Shown here one piece after another: positions 8,180 to 17,182 of a stretch of 64,000 nt of DNA. The notes under the pieces are model-generated. The model did not search any database. It worked only from the letters and a program-made list of their open reading frames with translations, and was not told the DNA's origin. The DNA lies in contig NZ_PDJE01000001.1 of the NCBI RefSeq assembly GCF_002563955.1, positions 434,001-498,000 on the forward strand, given 5' to 3'. The position numbers and the translations under genes were made by a program. The stretch is from Paramicrobacterium agarici. GTDB taxonomy: Bacteria; Actinomycetota; Actinomycetes; Actinomycetales; Microbacteriaceae. The stretch's first letter is position 1; each line of letters begins with the position of its first letter.

Positions 8180-8197
8180 AGGCACTCTGAAGTGCCT
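8180..8197. promoter_or_regulatory. Inverted repeat, probable HxlR operator
   Basis: AGGCACT and AGTGCCT form perfect 7-bp arms with a 4-bp spacer in the 145-bp gap between the HxlR gene and the divergent oxidoreductase gene. The location suggests control of both. Assignment to HxlR is inferred from neighbourhood. Confidence 0.6.
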
Positions 8198-8279
8198 ACT
8201 TCCGTTCAGTGCGTCACTCTCTTATGGTAACTACCGTGGGCAAGGCCCGCGAGAGTTCACACAAATCGAGAGGATTCAT

Positions 8280-8924
8280 ATGGCACACGTCGTCGTCTTC
8301 GGAGCAACCGGTTATGCGGGCGGGCACATCACGAACGAGTTGCTCGAGCGCGGGCACAGCGTCACTGCGGTCGCGCGCGACACATCGAAGCTCGAGGCAC
8401 GCGACCGGCTGACGGCGGAGCAGGGCAGCATCCACGACCCTGCGTTCGTGACTCGAGTCAGTTCGGGCGCGGATGCCGTGATCGTGGCACTTCGCGCCGC
8501 GGATGACAACGGCGAGAAGCTCGTCGAGGCGATGCCGCACGTGCTCGCGGTCGCGGCCGAGGTGGGAGCCCGCGTCGGCATTGTTGGGGGTGCCGGAAGC
8601 CTGCGGGTGTCAGAGGGCGGACCGCTGCTGATCGACACACCCGCGTTCCCGGATGCCGCCAAGGACGAAGCAAGCGCTCACAAGAAGGTGCTCGACCTGG
8701 TGCGCGACACACCTGACGTTGACTGGTTCTACGTGAGCCCTGGCGCCGAGTTCGGGTCGTGGGCGCCCGGCGAGCGCACGGGGAAGTATCGCGTGAGCGA
8801 CGAGATCCTGCTGACGGATGCCGAGGGTCACTCGTTCATCTCGGGAGCCGACCTGGCGATTGCGTTCGCCGACGAGATCGAGAACCCTGCGCACCATGGC
8901 GCGCGGTTCGGTGTCGCCTACTGA
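8280..8924 (+). CDS. NAD(P)-binding oxidoreductase (YwnB/NmrA-like)
   Basis: 214 residues with an N-terminal Rossmann motif (VVVFGATGYAGGHITNELLERGH) and the atypical-SDR pattern of NAD(P)H-binding proteins (GARVGIVGGAGSLRVSEGG, then DWFYVSPGAEF). It lacks the classical YxxxK pair. Such proteins are often induced by electrophiles and paired with HxlR regulators, as here. The start is ATG 8280 after a GAGAGG box; the frame runs upstream to 8133, but that part covers the regulatory region. Confidence 0.85.
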   Translation: MAHVVVFGATGYAGGHITNELLERGHSVTAVARDTSKLEARDRLTAEQGSIHDPAFVTRVSSGADAVIVALRAADDNGEKLVEAMPHVLAVAAEVGARVGIVGGAGSLRVSEGGPLLIDTPAFPDAAKDEASAHKKVLDLVRDTPDVDWFYVSPGAEFGSWAPGERTGKYRVSDEILLTDAEGHSFISGADLAIAFADEIENPAHHGARFGVAY

Positions 8925-9073
8925 TTCACGCGTGCCACGTCGCGTGGTTTGCTGGCGCGCCGCCAGTCGGCGGGGGCGAACCATGCGACGGCGCCCACGA
9001 CGGGTGCCGCGATGACGACGAGAATCCAGAGTGCTTTGGCGCTCGACGACGGGCTCGTCGCTCTCGGCCACAT
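8918..9073 (-). pseudogene. Short PLDc_N-like membrane protein, possibly truncated
   Basis: 51-codon frame. Its centre (AKALWILVVIAAPVVGAVAW, then FAPADWRRASKPRD) matches the second half of small actinobacterial PLDc_N (phospholipase D N-terminal, two-helix) membrane proteins. The usual first transmembrane helix is missing: a stop codon lies about 16 codons upstream and the sequence between is not hydrophobic. Its 3' end overlaps the tail of the oxidoreductase gene by 7 nt, convergently. It may be a 5'-truncated remnant or a very small one-helix protein. Low certainty. Confidence 0.4.
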
Positions 9074-9193
9074 CGGTCTGGCGTTCTGGGCGGGGTTCGT
9101 CCTCGGGAGCCGCCGGCGCTTCTAATCAACGCGATTACCACGATGCAATGGGTCGGGCTACGATTCAAAGTACCCGAATCGTCAAGGATGTCG

Positions 9194-10537
9194 ATGCCCA
9201 CGCCTTCTCGCGCCACCCCGCGCACTCCCCCGTCGAGCCAGAAGCCGCCCGCGCTCGGTGGCCGTACCTGGACAGCCCTCGTTGTCGTCGGCCTCGTCGG
9301 CCAGCTCGCCTGGACCGTCGAGAACATGTACCTCAACGTGTTCGTCTACGACACGATCACCGACGACTCGAACGTGCTCGCCACGCTCGTCGCATTGAGC
9401 GCCATCACGGCGACGATCGCGACAATGGTCATCGGCGCAGCATCCGACCGTGCCCGCCGCAGGCGCCCTTTCATCGCGTTCGGCTACATGCTCTGGGGAC
9501 TCTCGACTGCGGCCTTCGGATTCGTTCAACCGGATGCTGCGCCGGGCGCTCAGCCCGCAGCCAACGCGGTCGTGATGGCGATCGTCGCGATCGTGCTTCT
9601 CGACTGCATGATGTCGTTTTTCGGCTCCGGCGCGAACGACGCCGCATTCAACGCCTGGGTCACCGAGTCGACGGTTCCCGCCAACCGCGGCCGCGTCGAC
9701 GGCGTGCTCGCGATCATGCCGCTCATGGCGATGCTGCTGATCTTCGGCGCACTCGATCCGCTCACGCAAGCCGGCGAGTGGAAGCTCTTCTTCGGCATCA
9801 TCGGGCTGCTCACGGCGGTGGTCGGCGTACTCGTGCTCGTTCTGGTACGTGATTCCGACAGCATCCAGACGACCGGCGACGGGTACCTCGCCTCGACCCT
9901 GCACGGTCTGCGCCCGAGCACGATCCGCGCGAACCCGCGCCTCTACCTCACGCTGGTGGCGTGGGCGATCATCGGCACGTCGACGCAGATTTTCATTCCG
10001 TACCTCATCATCTACTTGCAGCGCTACCTGCGCATCGACGGCTACGCGCTCATTCTGGGCAGTGTGCTCACACTCGCCGCCGTGATCAGCGTGCTCGGCG
10101 GCCGCGTCATCGACCGCGTCGGAAAGCGTCGCGCGATCGTCCCGGCGACGGCCCTGATGGTCATCGGGCTCATCGGTATGTTCTTCGTGCGCGAGATGGT
10201 GCCGATCATTGTGTTCGGCACCCTCATGATGGGCGGCTTCATGGTCACCGTCGCAGCGACCTCGGCGACCGTTCGCGACCACACGCCCGCCGACCGCGTG
10301 GGCATGGTGCAGGGACTCCGCATGATCTCGGCGGTGCTCATTCCCATGGTCGCCGGGCCGTTCATCGGCGCCGCCGTCATCACCGGCGCCAACGAGACGT
10401 ACATCGACCTCGGCGTCGTCAAGCAGGTTCCGACCCCGTGGATCTTCATTGCCGCGGCCGTCGTCGCCGCATTCGTCGTGATTCCGGTGGCGCTGCTGAA
10501 GCGCCGCGAGAGCGAGATCGAAAAGGTGCATGCATGA
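9194..10537 (+). CDS. MFS sugar transporter (GPH-like), with GH2 hydrolase
   Basis: About 447 residues with 12 hydrophobic segments. The loop after TM2 carries SDRARRRRPFIAFGYMLWG, the cation-symporter pattern seen in GPH/melibiose-type MFS carriers. A conserved Asp/Asn-rich stretch (GSGANDAAFNAWVTESTV) and VIDRVGKRRAIVPAT begin the second half. ATG 9194 is preferred over the in-frame ATG at 9188, because AAGGA lies 5 nt before 9194 but abuts 9188. The stop overlaps the GH2 start (ATGA), so the pair is translationally coupled and it likely imports the glycoside cut by that enzyme. Confidence 0.87.
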   Translation: MPTPSRATPRTPPSSQKPPALGGRTWTALVVVGLVGQLAWTVENMYLNVFVYDTITDDSNVLATLVALSAITATIATMVIGAASDRARRRRPFIAFGYMLWGLSTAAFGFVQPDAAPGAQPAANAVVMAIVAIVLLDCMMSFFGSGANDAAFNAWVTESTVPANRGRVDGVLAIMPLMAMLLIFGALDPLTQAGEWKLFFGIIGLLTAVVGVLVLVLVRDSDSIQTTGDGYLASTLHGLRPSTIRANPRLYLTLVAWAIIGTSTQIFIPYLIIYLQRYLRIDGYALILGSVLTLAAVISVLGGRVIDRVGKRRAIVPATALMVIGLIGMFFVREMVPIIVFGTLMMGGFMVTVAATSATVRDHTPADRVGMVQGLRMISAVLIPMVAGPFIGAAVITGANETYIDLGVVKQVPTPWIFIAAAVVAAFVVIPVALLKRRESEIEKVHA

Positions 10538-12360
10538 AATGGCTCACCCCATGGGGCGAGAACCTCGACGCCGACAACCCGCTGCCCGAGTACCCGAGAC
10601 CGCAGCTCGTTCGCGACAGCTACCTCAACCTCAACGGTCAGTGGCAGCACGCGTTCACCCCGCTGCGGTCGACGACACAGGATGCCGCGACAGCATCCGG
10701 CCCCCTTTCGGTCCCCGACCCGAGCGCGCCCCCGAGCATGTGGGACGGCGACATCGTCGTTCCGTTCTCGCCCGAGACACCGCTGTCGCAGGTGGAGCGG
10801 ATGCTGCAGCCGGACGAGGTGCTCTGGTACCGCCGCACGTTCACGCTGCCGCCTGACCGTGCTGGCGAGCGCGTTCTGCTGCACTTCGGCGCTGTCGACC
10901 AGACGTGCGAGGTCGCGGTCAATGGGGTGCGCGTCGGCGGTCACACGGGCGGCTTTCTGCCGTTCGCCCTCGACATCACCGGCGCGCTGGCGGAACGCGG
11001 AAACGACGCCGAGCACGAGATCGTCGTCGCGGTGCGCGACGTGACCGACACGTCGTGGCTGTCGCGCGGCAAGCAGGCGCGCAAGCGCGGCGGCATCTGG
11101 TATTCGCCGCAGTCAGGAATCTGGCAGACGGTGTGGCTCGAGGTGCTGCCGTGCGTCGCCGTCGACGCGCTTGAGCTGACGCCGCGCCTTGCCGAACGCG
11201 GCGTCGACGTGCTCGTGCGCAGCGACAACGCGGAGTCCGGTGACGTCGCCACAGTGACGATTCGCGCGGGCCGTAACGTCGTCGCGACAGCATCCGTCAC
11301 CCCCAACGTCACGACACGCGTCGTATTTGACGCCGGTCACGAGGTACGTGCGTGGTCACCCGATGACCCGTTTCTGTACGACATCGATGTGACGCTCGGC
11401 GACGACAGCATCTCAAGCTACGTCGGCATCCGCTCGTTCGGCATCGGCCCAGACGAACACGGCACACCGCGGCTGCTGCTGAACGGCCGCCCGTACTTTC
11501 ACACGGGACTGCTCGACCAGGGCTATTGGTCGGACGGCTGGCTCACGGCGCCGAGCGACGCCGCCCTCGAGTACGACGTGCGGCTCGCCAAAGACCTCGG
11601 ATTCACCATGCTGCGCAAGCACATCAAGATCGAGCCGCTGCGCTGGTACTACCACTGCGACCGCCTCGGCATGCTCGTGTGGCAAGACATGGTCAACGGC
11701 GGAACAACGTACAACCCGCTGGTCATCTCGGTTCCCGCCGTAGGCACCGGCCCCGTGAGCGACCACCGTTACCGCGCGTTCGGGCGAGCGGATGCTGCGG
11801 GACGCGCCAGCTTCAGAGACGAGTTGCGTGCCACCGTCGACCATCTGCGCAACGTCACAAGCCTCGCGCTGTGGGTGCCGTTCAACGAAGCCTGGGGGCA
11901 GTTCGACGCCCTGCAGATCGAACGTGAGCTGCGCGAGCTCGACGACACGCGGCCCGTCGACCACGCGAGCGGCTGGCACGATCAGGGCGGCGGAGACCTG
12001 AAGAGCCTGCACGTGTACTTTCGCGCGTTCCGCGTGAAGGACTCGTGGCGTGACGGGCGTCGGGCACTCGCGCTCACCGAGTACGGCGGCTACAGTCACC
12101 GCGTCGAGGGACACTGCTGGAACGATCGCGAGTTCGGCTATCGCAAGTACAAGACCGCTGCCGAACTCGAGGCGGCGTTCGCGGCACTGCACGAGCAGCA
12201 GATCGTCCCAGCCGTCGAGCGCGGCCTCGCAGCATCCGTGTACACCCAGCTGAGCGACGTCGAAGACGAGGTGAACGGCATGGTGACGTACGACCGGCGC
12301 GTCGTGAAGATCCCCGCCGAGACCGTGCGCCGCGTCAACGCGCAGCTGAGGTACCCCTAA
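10534..12360 (+). CDS. Glycoside hydrolase family 2 enzyme
   Basis: 608 residues. The N-terminal sugar-binding jelly roll (LNGQWQHAF ... EVLWYRRTFTLPPD ... LLHFGAVDQTCEVAVNG) and an Ig-like sandwich precede a TIM-barrel domain from about residue 300. The predicted acid/base is E452 in PFNEAWGQF and the nucleophile E516 in ALTEYGGYS. No signal peptide is seen, so it acts in the cytoplasm on substrate brought in by the overlapping MFS gene. GH2 members include beta-galactosidases, beta-glucuronidases, beta-mannosidases and others; specificity cannot be read from the sequence. Confidence 0.93.
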   Translation: MKWLTPWGENLDADNPLPEYPRPQLVRDSYLNLNGQWQHAFTPLRSTTQDAATASGPLSVPDPSAPPSMWDGDIVVPFSPETPLSQVERMLQPDEVLWYRRTFTLPPDRAGERVLLHFGAVDQTCEVAVNGVRVGGHTGGFLPFALDITGALAERGNDAEHEIVVAVRDVTDTSWLSRGKQARKRGGIWYSPQSGIWQTVWLEVLPCVAVDALELTPRLAERGVDVLVRSDNAESGDVATVTIRAGRNVVATASVTPNVTTRVVFDAGHEVRAWSPDDPFLYDIDVTLGDDSISSYVGIRSFGIGPDEHGTPRLLLNGRPYFHTGLLDQGYWSDGWLTAPSDAALEYDVRLAKDLGFTMLRKHIKIEPLRWYYHCDRLGMLVWQDMVNGGTTYNPLVISVPAVGTGPVSDHRYRAFGRADAAGRASFRDELRATVDHLRNVTSLALWVPFNEAWGQFDALQIERELRELDDTRPVDHASGWHDQGGGDLKSLHVYFRAFRVKDSWRDGRRALALTEYGGYSHRVEGHCWNDREFGYRKYKTAAELEAAFAALHEQQIVPAVERGLAASVYTQLSDVEDEVNGMVTYDRRVVKIPAETVRRVNAQLRYP

Positions 12361-12451
12361 CGCCAGGCGATGGTCGCTGAATGCTGCGCTGCGGCTCCGT
12401 GAACAGCACTCATCGACAACGGCCAGGGACACACGACGAACGGAGAACACT

Positions 12452-13519
12452 GTGACCCCCACCAACGGGAACGCTGAGCGCGAGATCACGACGCCTACGC
12501 CGCTCATAGACGAGCGGGGCCGCCTCAATCGCGACGCCGTCGGGTGGATGCGCCGCCCGCTTCTCGACACGAGCGGTATCGACGGCCGTCGTTCGTGGGG
12601 CCGCAACAAGCGGTGGGAGTACTGGTGCGTCATGACACCCACGCACATTATGGCGGCGACCGTGTCATCGATCGACTACGCCGGCGTGCACGAAGTCTGG
12701 GTGTTCGACCGCGAGACGCAGGAGTCCATCGGGCACGGAGCAACCGTTCCGCTCGCGCGCGACACCGTGCTGCCCCGCAGCCTCGGCGACGGACCGGCGA
12801 GCGCGAGCACACGCGACATGAGCATCGAGATCGTCGACACCGAGGCAGGGGGCGCTGCGGGTGGTCTGCCCGAGGGCAGGGGCATGGATGCCGCGGGCAC
12901 GCGGCTGCGCGCCCGGGCACCGCGCGTGCGCTTCGACGTGACCGCGGCAGTTCCGCCAGGACACGAGTGCCTCGGCGTCGTGGTCCCTTGGAGCGACACG
13001 CGGTTTCAGTACACGGTGAAGGACGTCGCTCGTCCAGCATCCGGAACCCTCTGCATTGACGACGTCGAGTACGACGTGCCCGCCGGACGCTCCTGGGCCG
13101 TGCTCGATCACGGGCGAGGTCGATGGCCGTACGACGTGCGCTGGAACTGGGGCGCCGGCTCGGGCGAGTGCGACGGGCACACCATCGGCATTCAGATCGG
13201 CGGGCAGTGGACGGTCGGATCCGGGTCCACCGAGAACGCGTTCGTGCTCGACGGGAAGCTGCACAAGATCAGCCAGGAGCTGCGGTGGCAGTACGACACC
13301 CAGAACTACCTCGAGCCGTGGCGCATCACGGGTGACGACATCGACCTCACGTTCGAGCCGTTCTACGACAAGGGCACGCGCACCAACCTCGGCGTGCTGC
13401 AGTCGCACACAGATCAGTGCTTCGGAACGTACTCGGGGTGGTTTCGCGACGCCGACGGCGCGGCGACCGAGTTCCGCGGCATTGAGGGCTGGGCCGAAGA
13501 CGTGCACAACCGGTGGTAG
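12452..13519 (+). CDS. DUF2804 domain protein
   Basis: 355 residues, GTG start behind GGAGA. It matches DUF2804: an N-terminal PLIDERGRLNRDAVGWMRRP, the central NKRWEYWCV and YAGVHEVWVFDRET, and the C-terminal part with DHGRGRWPYDVRWNWGAGSG, QIGGQWTVGSGSTENAFV and EPFYDKGTRTNLGVL. The family adopts a beta-rich fold and has no firm function. It follows the GH2 gene by 91 bp on the same strand, which suggests, without proof, a role linked to glycoside or glycolipid use. Confidence 0.88.
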   Translation: MTPTNGNAEREITTPTPLIDERGRLNRDAVGWMRRPLLDTSGIDGRRSWGRNKRWEYWCVMTPTHIMAATVSSIDYAGVHEVWVFDRETQESIGHGATVPLARDTVLPRSLGDGPASASTRDMSIEIVDTEAGGAAGGLPEGRGMDAAGTRLRARAPRVRFDVTAAVPPGHECLGVVVPWSDTRFQYTVKDVARPASGTLCIDDVEYDVPAGRSWAVLDHGRGRWPYDVRWNWGAGSGECDGHTIGIQIGGQWTVGSGSTENAFVLDGKLHKISQELRWQYDTQNYLEPWRITGDDIDLTFEPFYDKGTRTNLGVLQSHTDQCFGTYSGWFRDADGAATEFRGIEGWAEDVHNRW

Positions 13520-13543
13520 GACGGGACGTATCGCTTTCGCGGT

Positions 13544-14323
13544 TCAGCTCGTCTGCTGAGTCGGGCGCGTGCCGATCACGACCGTCGTCTCGCGCTCGTC
13601 GTCGTACTCCGTTCGTGCGCGCAGGTTCGCCGAGGCGAGGGCAGCGAGCGCAGCATCCGTTTGCTCGTCACTGATTTCACTCAGGATGCTGCCGCCCGGC
13701 GCGAGCCAGTCGGAGGCTGCGCTGACGAGTCGCCGATACACGTCGAGGCCGTCACTACCGCCATCGTGCGTGATCTCGGGCTCCTGCTCGCGCGCTTCCG
13801 CCGGCATAAGACGCAGTTTGTCGTGCGGAACGTACGGAACGTTGGCGACCATGACGTCAATGCGTCCGTGAAGCTGCGCTGGCAGAGCATCCACGAGGTC
13901 CCCCTCGGACACGTTCCCGAGACCTGCGAGGTTCTCGCGCGCGCACGCGACGGCGAGCGGCTCAACGTCAGCCGCGTGCAGGGTCACACCCGGCACGCGC
14001 TCCGCGATCACGCGACCCAGAGCGCCCGAACCGCAGCACATGTCAACGACGACGCTGCCCGTACGACAGAGCGCCACGGCTTGCTCGACGAGCGCGACCG
14101 TGCGCTGGCGTGGAATGAAGACTCCTGGTGCGACGACAACGCGCACGCCGCAGAACTCAGCCCAGCCCACAACGTGCTCGGGCGCTTCTCCGGCAACGCG
14201 ACGCTCGATCATGCTCGCGAGTTCGGCCGGGGTCTGCGCTGCCTCGAGAAAGATCGCCGCCTCGTCTTCGGCGAAGACGCTGCCCGCACGGCGCAGCTTC
14301 GCGGTGATCTCGTCCACGCGCAT
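13544..14323 (-). CDS. Putative protein N5-glutamine methyltransferase (PrmC-related)
   Basis: 259 residues. SAM-binding motif I is VVDMCCGSGALGRVIAERVP; the PrmC-like region EHVVGWAEFCGVRV and FIPRQRTVALVEQAV precede it, and the catalytic NPPY is altered to NVPY (VANVPYVP). This combination is typical of the actinobacterial PrmC-related subfamily rather than of PrmC itself, and the substrate is unproven. The start at 14323 overlaps the stop of the upstream membrane-protein gene (TGATG). The frame extends further to 14524, but that section reads inside the upstream gene. Confidence 0.87.
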   Translation of the reverse strand: MRVDEITAKLRRAGSVFAEDEAAIFLEAAQTPAELASMIERRVAGEAPEHVVGWAEFCGVRVVVAPGVFIPRQRTVALVEQAVALCRTGSVVVDMCCGSGALGRVIAERVPGVTLHAADVEPLAVACARENLAGLGNVSEGDLVDALPAQLHGRIDVMVANVPYVPHDKLRLMPAEAREQEPEITHDGGSDGLDVYRRLVSAASDWLAPGGSILSEISDEQTDAALAALASANLRARTEYDDERETTVVIGTRPTQQTS

Positions 14324-15360
14324 CACTGAAGCACCATCGCAAGCGCGAAGCCTCCCATGAGCACCACTGCCGCGCCGATCATCCACGGAAGCACGTTGAC
14401 CCGCTGCATCCGCACGCCCTGCGGCGCCACTCTTCCATCGAGAGTGCGGTCGTCTGAGTACCGCCCGGCCCGGCGTGCCATGTCCGCCGCGACGCGCGAC
14501 AGCATCCGATTGATCACTGCCCACTCACGCTCGTCTGCAAGCGCGAGGCCGAGCGGCTTGTAGAAGATGATGCGGTCGTCGACGATCTCGACGTCGAAGC
14601 CCGATCCGGAGTCGATCAGGTCTCCCATGAGATCGGGAGTGAGCAGATAGCGGATGTCGGCGTCGTATCCCGCGGGGCAGTACAGGGTGAAGTGCTGGGG
14701 GAAGTCGCCCTCGAGCTGGACGGCACCGCTCCGATAAGGGTTGGGAAAGACCTGCCCGTTCAACCCGTTGTTCGACCTCGAATCGAGGATGGTGTGGGGA
14801 AAGCGGCGCTCGAGCTGCACCGAGATGAATCCCCAGCGATGATCGATCGCGCCACCTCTGCCCGTGTCTTGCCTGTAAGCGAGGTTTCCGATCGAGACGC
14901 GGGGCGCGGAGCGTGTTGTAACCACGTCATACACGCGGTCGCTCATTCTGAGAAGCAGGCCAGGTGTTCCGGGCTGCGCGTTCGCCGTTGCCGTGTACGT
15001 GCTGTTGTTCTGCTCGGCGAGACGCGCAAGCACGAAGCGTTCACGCCATAACCGTCTGCCGATGCGGGGAGGGCGGATGCGGGCGACGACCAACACGGAG
15101 CCGAGCACCATGAGCAGTGCGATGACGCTCACGAAGATCACGGGCCCCGAGAACCCGTCGATGACGAATCCGACGACCGCAAAGCCGACGACGAGGAGCG
15201 CGAACGGCACCATGAGAAGCGCCGTGCATCCGCCGCGAAAACTTGGAGCAGCGGCGTCTCTGCTCGGTACACCCGCCGCGCGGGCGGCCTGGCGAAACTG
15301 GCGCAGCGCAGCGCGGTTCGGCCGCGCGTTCAGAGCGTCGAGAACGAACGTCTGCATCAC
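14323..15360 (-). CDS. Hypothetical membrane protein, 345 aa
   Basis: I do not recognise a named family. Two adjacent membrane segments lie near residues 45-95 (ALLMVPFALLVVGFAVVGFV and IFVSVIALLMVLGSVLVVARI) and one at the extreme C-terminus (VLPWMIGAAVVLMGGFALAM). The ~200-residue part between them is soluble. It resembles proteins of unknown function that measure or bind at the cytoplasmic face. It overlaps the esterase gene upstream by 4 nt and the methyltransferase downstream by 1 nt, so the three form one operon. Confidence 0.68.
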   Translation of the reverse strand: MMQTFVLDALNARPNRAALRQFRQAARAAGVPSRDAAAPSFRGGCTALLMVPFALLVVGFAVVGFVIDGFSGPVIFVSVIALLMVLGSVLVVARIRPPRIGRRLWRERFVLARLAEQNNSTYTATANAQPGTPGLLLRMSDRVYDVVTTRSAPRVSIGNLAYRQDTGRGGAIDHRWGFISVQLERRFPHTILDSRSNNGLNGQVFPNPYRSGAVQLEGDFPQHFTLYCPAGYDADIRYLLTPDLMGDLIDSGSGFDVEIVDDRIIFYKPLGLALADEREWAVINRMLSRVAADMARRAGRYSDDRTLDGRVAPQGVRMQRVNVLPWMIGAAVVLMGGFALAMVLQ

Positions 15361-16379
15361 GTTACTCGGTCGAGAAAGTCGAGTGTCTTGTCGAAGGCCA
15401 TTCTGGCGTCGGCGAGGTCAAGATGAAATTGGTATTCGTGCGGAAGTGCCGGTTCATGGTCTGCCTCGTAGAAGAGCTCTGTCACCGAAACTCCCTCATC
15501 GCGCAGAGTCTGAGACATCGGCAATGACTGGATCCAGGTGAGCCCGTCCCCGTTGCCTCCGGAGATGAAGGTGTCGGGAAAGTCCTCGGTCACCCACTCC
15601 TTCGTCGACATCAGCGATCCCGCGGCGAGCTCGGACCATCGCTTCGTTCCGGTATAGGCCCACAAGGACGTTTTGAGTCCCCAGGCATCAAGACCGGTGA
15701 GGTCGGCCATCGCGTCGAGGTCGTAGACGCCGCAGTGCAGGATCACTGCTTCGAGCTGGCTCGCGGTGATCTGGGGCTCGATCCCTGTGAAGTGCGCGTA
15801 GTGCGGGTTGGTCACCAGAACCGCGAGCTGACTGGCGAGCTGAGAGCCCGCCGAGTCTCCGGCGAGCACGATGCGCTCGGGATCAACTCCGAGCTCCTTC
15901 GCGTGCTCGTTGATGTAACCCAAGGCAGTGTTGAGCTGCTCGAATGCGGTGGGGTACGTGGCCTCGGGGCCGAGCGTGTAGCCAAGTCCGATCGCGGCAT
16001 ATCCCTCATTGGCGATCATTTCGAGATACGGAGCAACGTTGCCCTTGTCCCCCGATACCCACGCCCCACCGTGAATCCAGACGACAGCGGGAAGGGGCTC
16101 GTCAGCGTTCGCGGGGCGAAACACGTCGAGGCGCGTGTCGTCGCTTCCCTCGGCATAGGCGATATCGCGCTCTGACTCGATGTTGAGCTCGGGCTGGTTG
16201 CGCTCCATCTCGGCGACGATCGACCGCGAGCCGGCATCGAAGACCCCTCGCAGAATCATCGTTGATGGGACAGGACTCGCCGTGAATGCGATCGCGACCG
16301 CGACGATGAACGCGCTGGCCCCGAGCAGTATCTGGGTCCGGAGGAATCGGTGCCGTCGATGGGCATCAGGGGAGCTCAC
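15357..16379 (-). CDS. Alpha/beta hydrolase (HSL-type carboxylesterase), membrane-anchored
   Basis: 340 residues, GTG start. One hydrophobic segment near residues 15-33 (ILLGASAFIVAVAIAFTA) makes a signal anchor. The esterase domain shows the HSL-type oxyanion motif WIHGGAW, the nucleophile elbow GDSAGS, a downstream Asp in the GNGDGL region and a late His (ADHEPALPHEY). HSL-type enzymes hydrolyse short-chain esters; the in vivo substrate is unknown. It is the first gene of a three-gene overlapping run. Confidence 0.88.
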   Translation of the reverse strand: MSSPDAHRRHRFLRTQILLGASAFIVAVAIAFTASPVPSTMILRGVFDAGSRSIVAEMERNQPELNIESERDIAYAEGSDDTRLDVFRPANADEPLPAVVWIHGGAWVSGDKGNVAPYLEMIANEGYAAIGLGYTLGPEATYPTAFEQLNTALGYINEHAKELGVDPERIVLAGDSAGSQLASQLAVLVTNPHYAHFTGIEPQITASQLEAVILHCGVYDLDAMADLTGLDAWGLKTSLWAYTGTKRWSELAAGSLMSTKEWVTEDFPDTFISGGNGDGLTWIQSLPMSQTLRDEGVSVTELFYEADHEPALPHEYQFHLDLADARMAFDKTLDFLDRVT

Positions 16380-16466
16380 AAGCCGAGCCTAGCTGCCGTC
16401 GACGCGCCGTGCGCGTGACCTGCGCCAGTCGGTCTCCTTGTGTTGCTCAGTGATGACGACGAATGG

Positions 16467-16979
16467 CTAGACCGCGTGCGGACCTGAAGACGGATCCACA
16501 GCGGGAGGAACCGCTACTGCCGGCTCCGCGATGCGCTCTTCCAGCGCAACACTCAGATGCTCAAGAGTTGAGGCGAGTTCTTCCGTGCCCGACTTCGACA
16601 TCGTGGCGATGACGTCGTTGATCGCGGTATCGAACTCCTCATTCACCCACTCAACTGCCTGACGACCGGCTTCTGTGAGGGCGATCAGCAGGCTTCTACG
16701 GTCGTCGGGATTGCTGTTGCGTGTGACATATCCCGCACGTTCGACACGATCAAGCAGCGGAGTGATCGTCCCCGACGTCATCTCCATGCGGCGTGCGAGG
16801 TCGCGCGGCGTGAGCGGCTCTTCTTCGCAGAGTGCTGTGAGCGCGGCGAGGTCGTTTCGGCCGAGGTGCAACTGAAGGGCGCGGGCGAGGCGGAACTCCT
16901 CACCGCTTTTCACGAGGTGTCGCAAGGCGAGCGTCACAGCTCGCACATCGTCCGGTGATTCATCTGCCGGTGCGCTCAT
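16467..16979 (-). CDS. MarR-family transcriptional regulator
   Basis: 170 residues with a MarR winged helix: QLHLGRNDLAALTALCEEEPLTPRDLARRMEMTSGTITPLLDRVERAGYVTR and the wing NPDDRRSLLIALTEAG. ATG 16979 is chosen; a TTG at 17006 in frame is also possible. It lies upstream of, and divergent from, the Tad pilus operon, with 203 bp between the start codons, so it may influence pilus expression as well as itself. The ligand is unknown. Confidence 0.9.
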   Translation of the reverse strand: MSAPADESPDDVRAVTLALRHLVKSGEEFRLARALQLHLGRNDLAALTALCEEEPLTPRDLARRMEMTSGTITPLLDRVERAGYVTRNSNPDDRRSLLIALTEAGRQAVEWVNEEFDTAINDVIATMSKSGTEELASTLEHLSVALEERIAEPAVAVPPAVDPSSGPHAV

Positions 16980-17008
16980 GAGCGTAGTCACTTTCCCGAC
17001 CCCCAAAA

Positions 17009-17026
17009 ACTGTAATTGAAGACAGT
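17009..17026. promoter_or_regulatory. Inverted repeat upstream of marR, candidate operator
   Basis: ACTGT and ACAGT form 5-bp arms separated by 8 bp, about 30 bp before the MarR start codon. The symmetry and spacing are usual for a MarR dimer site, but the arms are short. The rest of the gap up to flp (17027-17182) is markedly AT-rich compared with the surroundings and contains two TTGGCGC direct repeats 15 bp apart (17125 and 17140); it must carry the pilus operon promoter, which I cannot place exactly. Confidence 0.4.
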
Positions 17027-17182
17027 CTAGCCCGATGTTCGTCCTAAACCTCGATTTACTTTGCCCTAGTTTCGCTTGTTTGGCAAGTTAGTTGCCCTGC
17101 TGTTTTGTTTGTGGTACTTTCTTTTTGGCGCCGAGCTAGTTGGCGCTTCCCAGTTCCACTTGCTGAATAGGAAAAACACCAA

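Noticed and set aside
9031..9123. Plus-strand hydrophobic frame ending in AFWAGFVLGSRRRF
   Set aside because: It is antisense to the PLDc_N-like frame; antisense of a hydrophobic helix often looks hydrophobic, and there is no start or ribosome site.
17125..17146. TTGGCGC direct repeats upstream of flp as a phosphate-type box
   Set aside because: Two 7-bp repeats alone are too short to assign to a regulator; mentioned only under the marR/flp gap.
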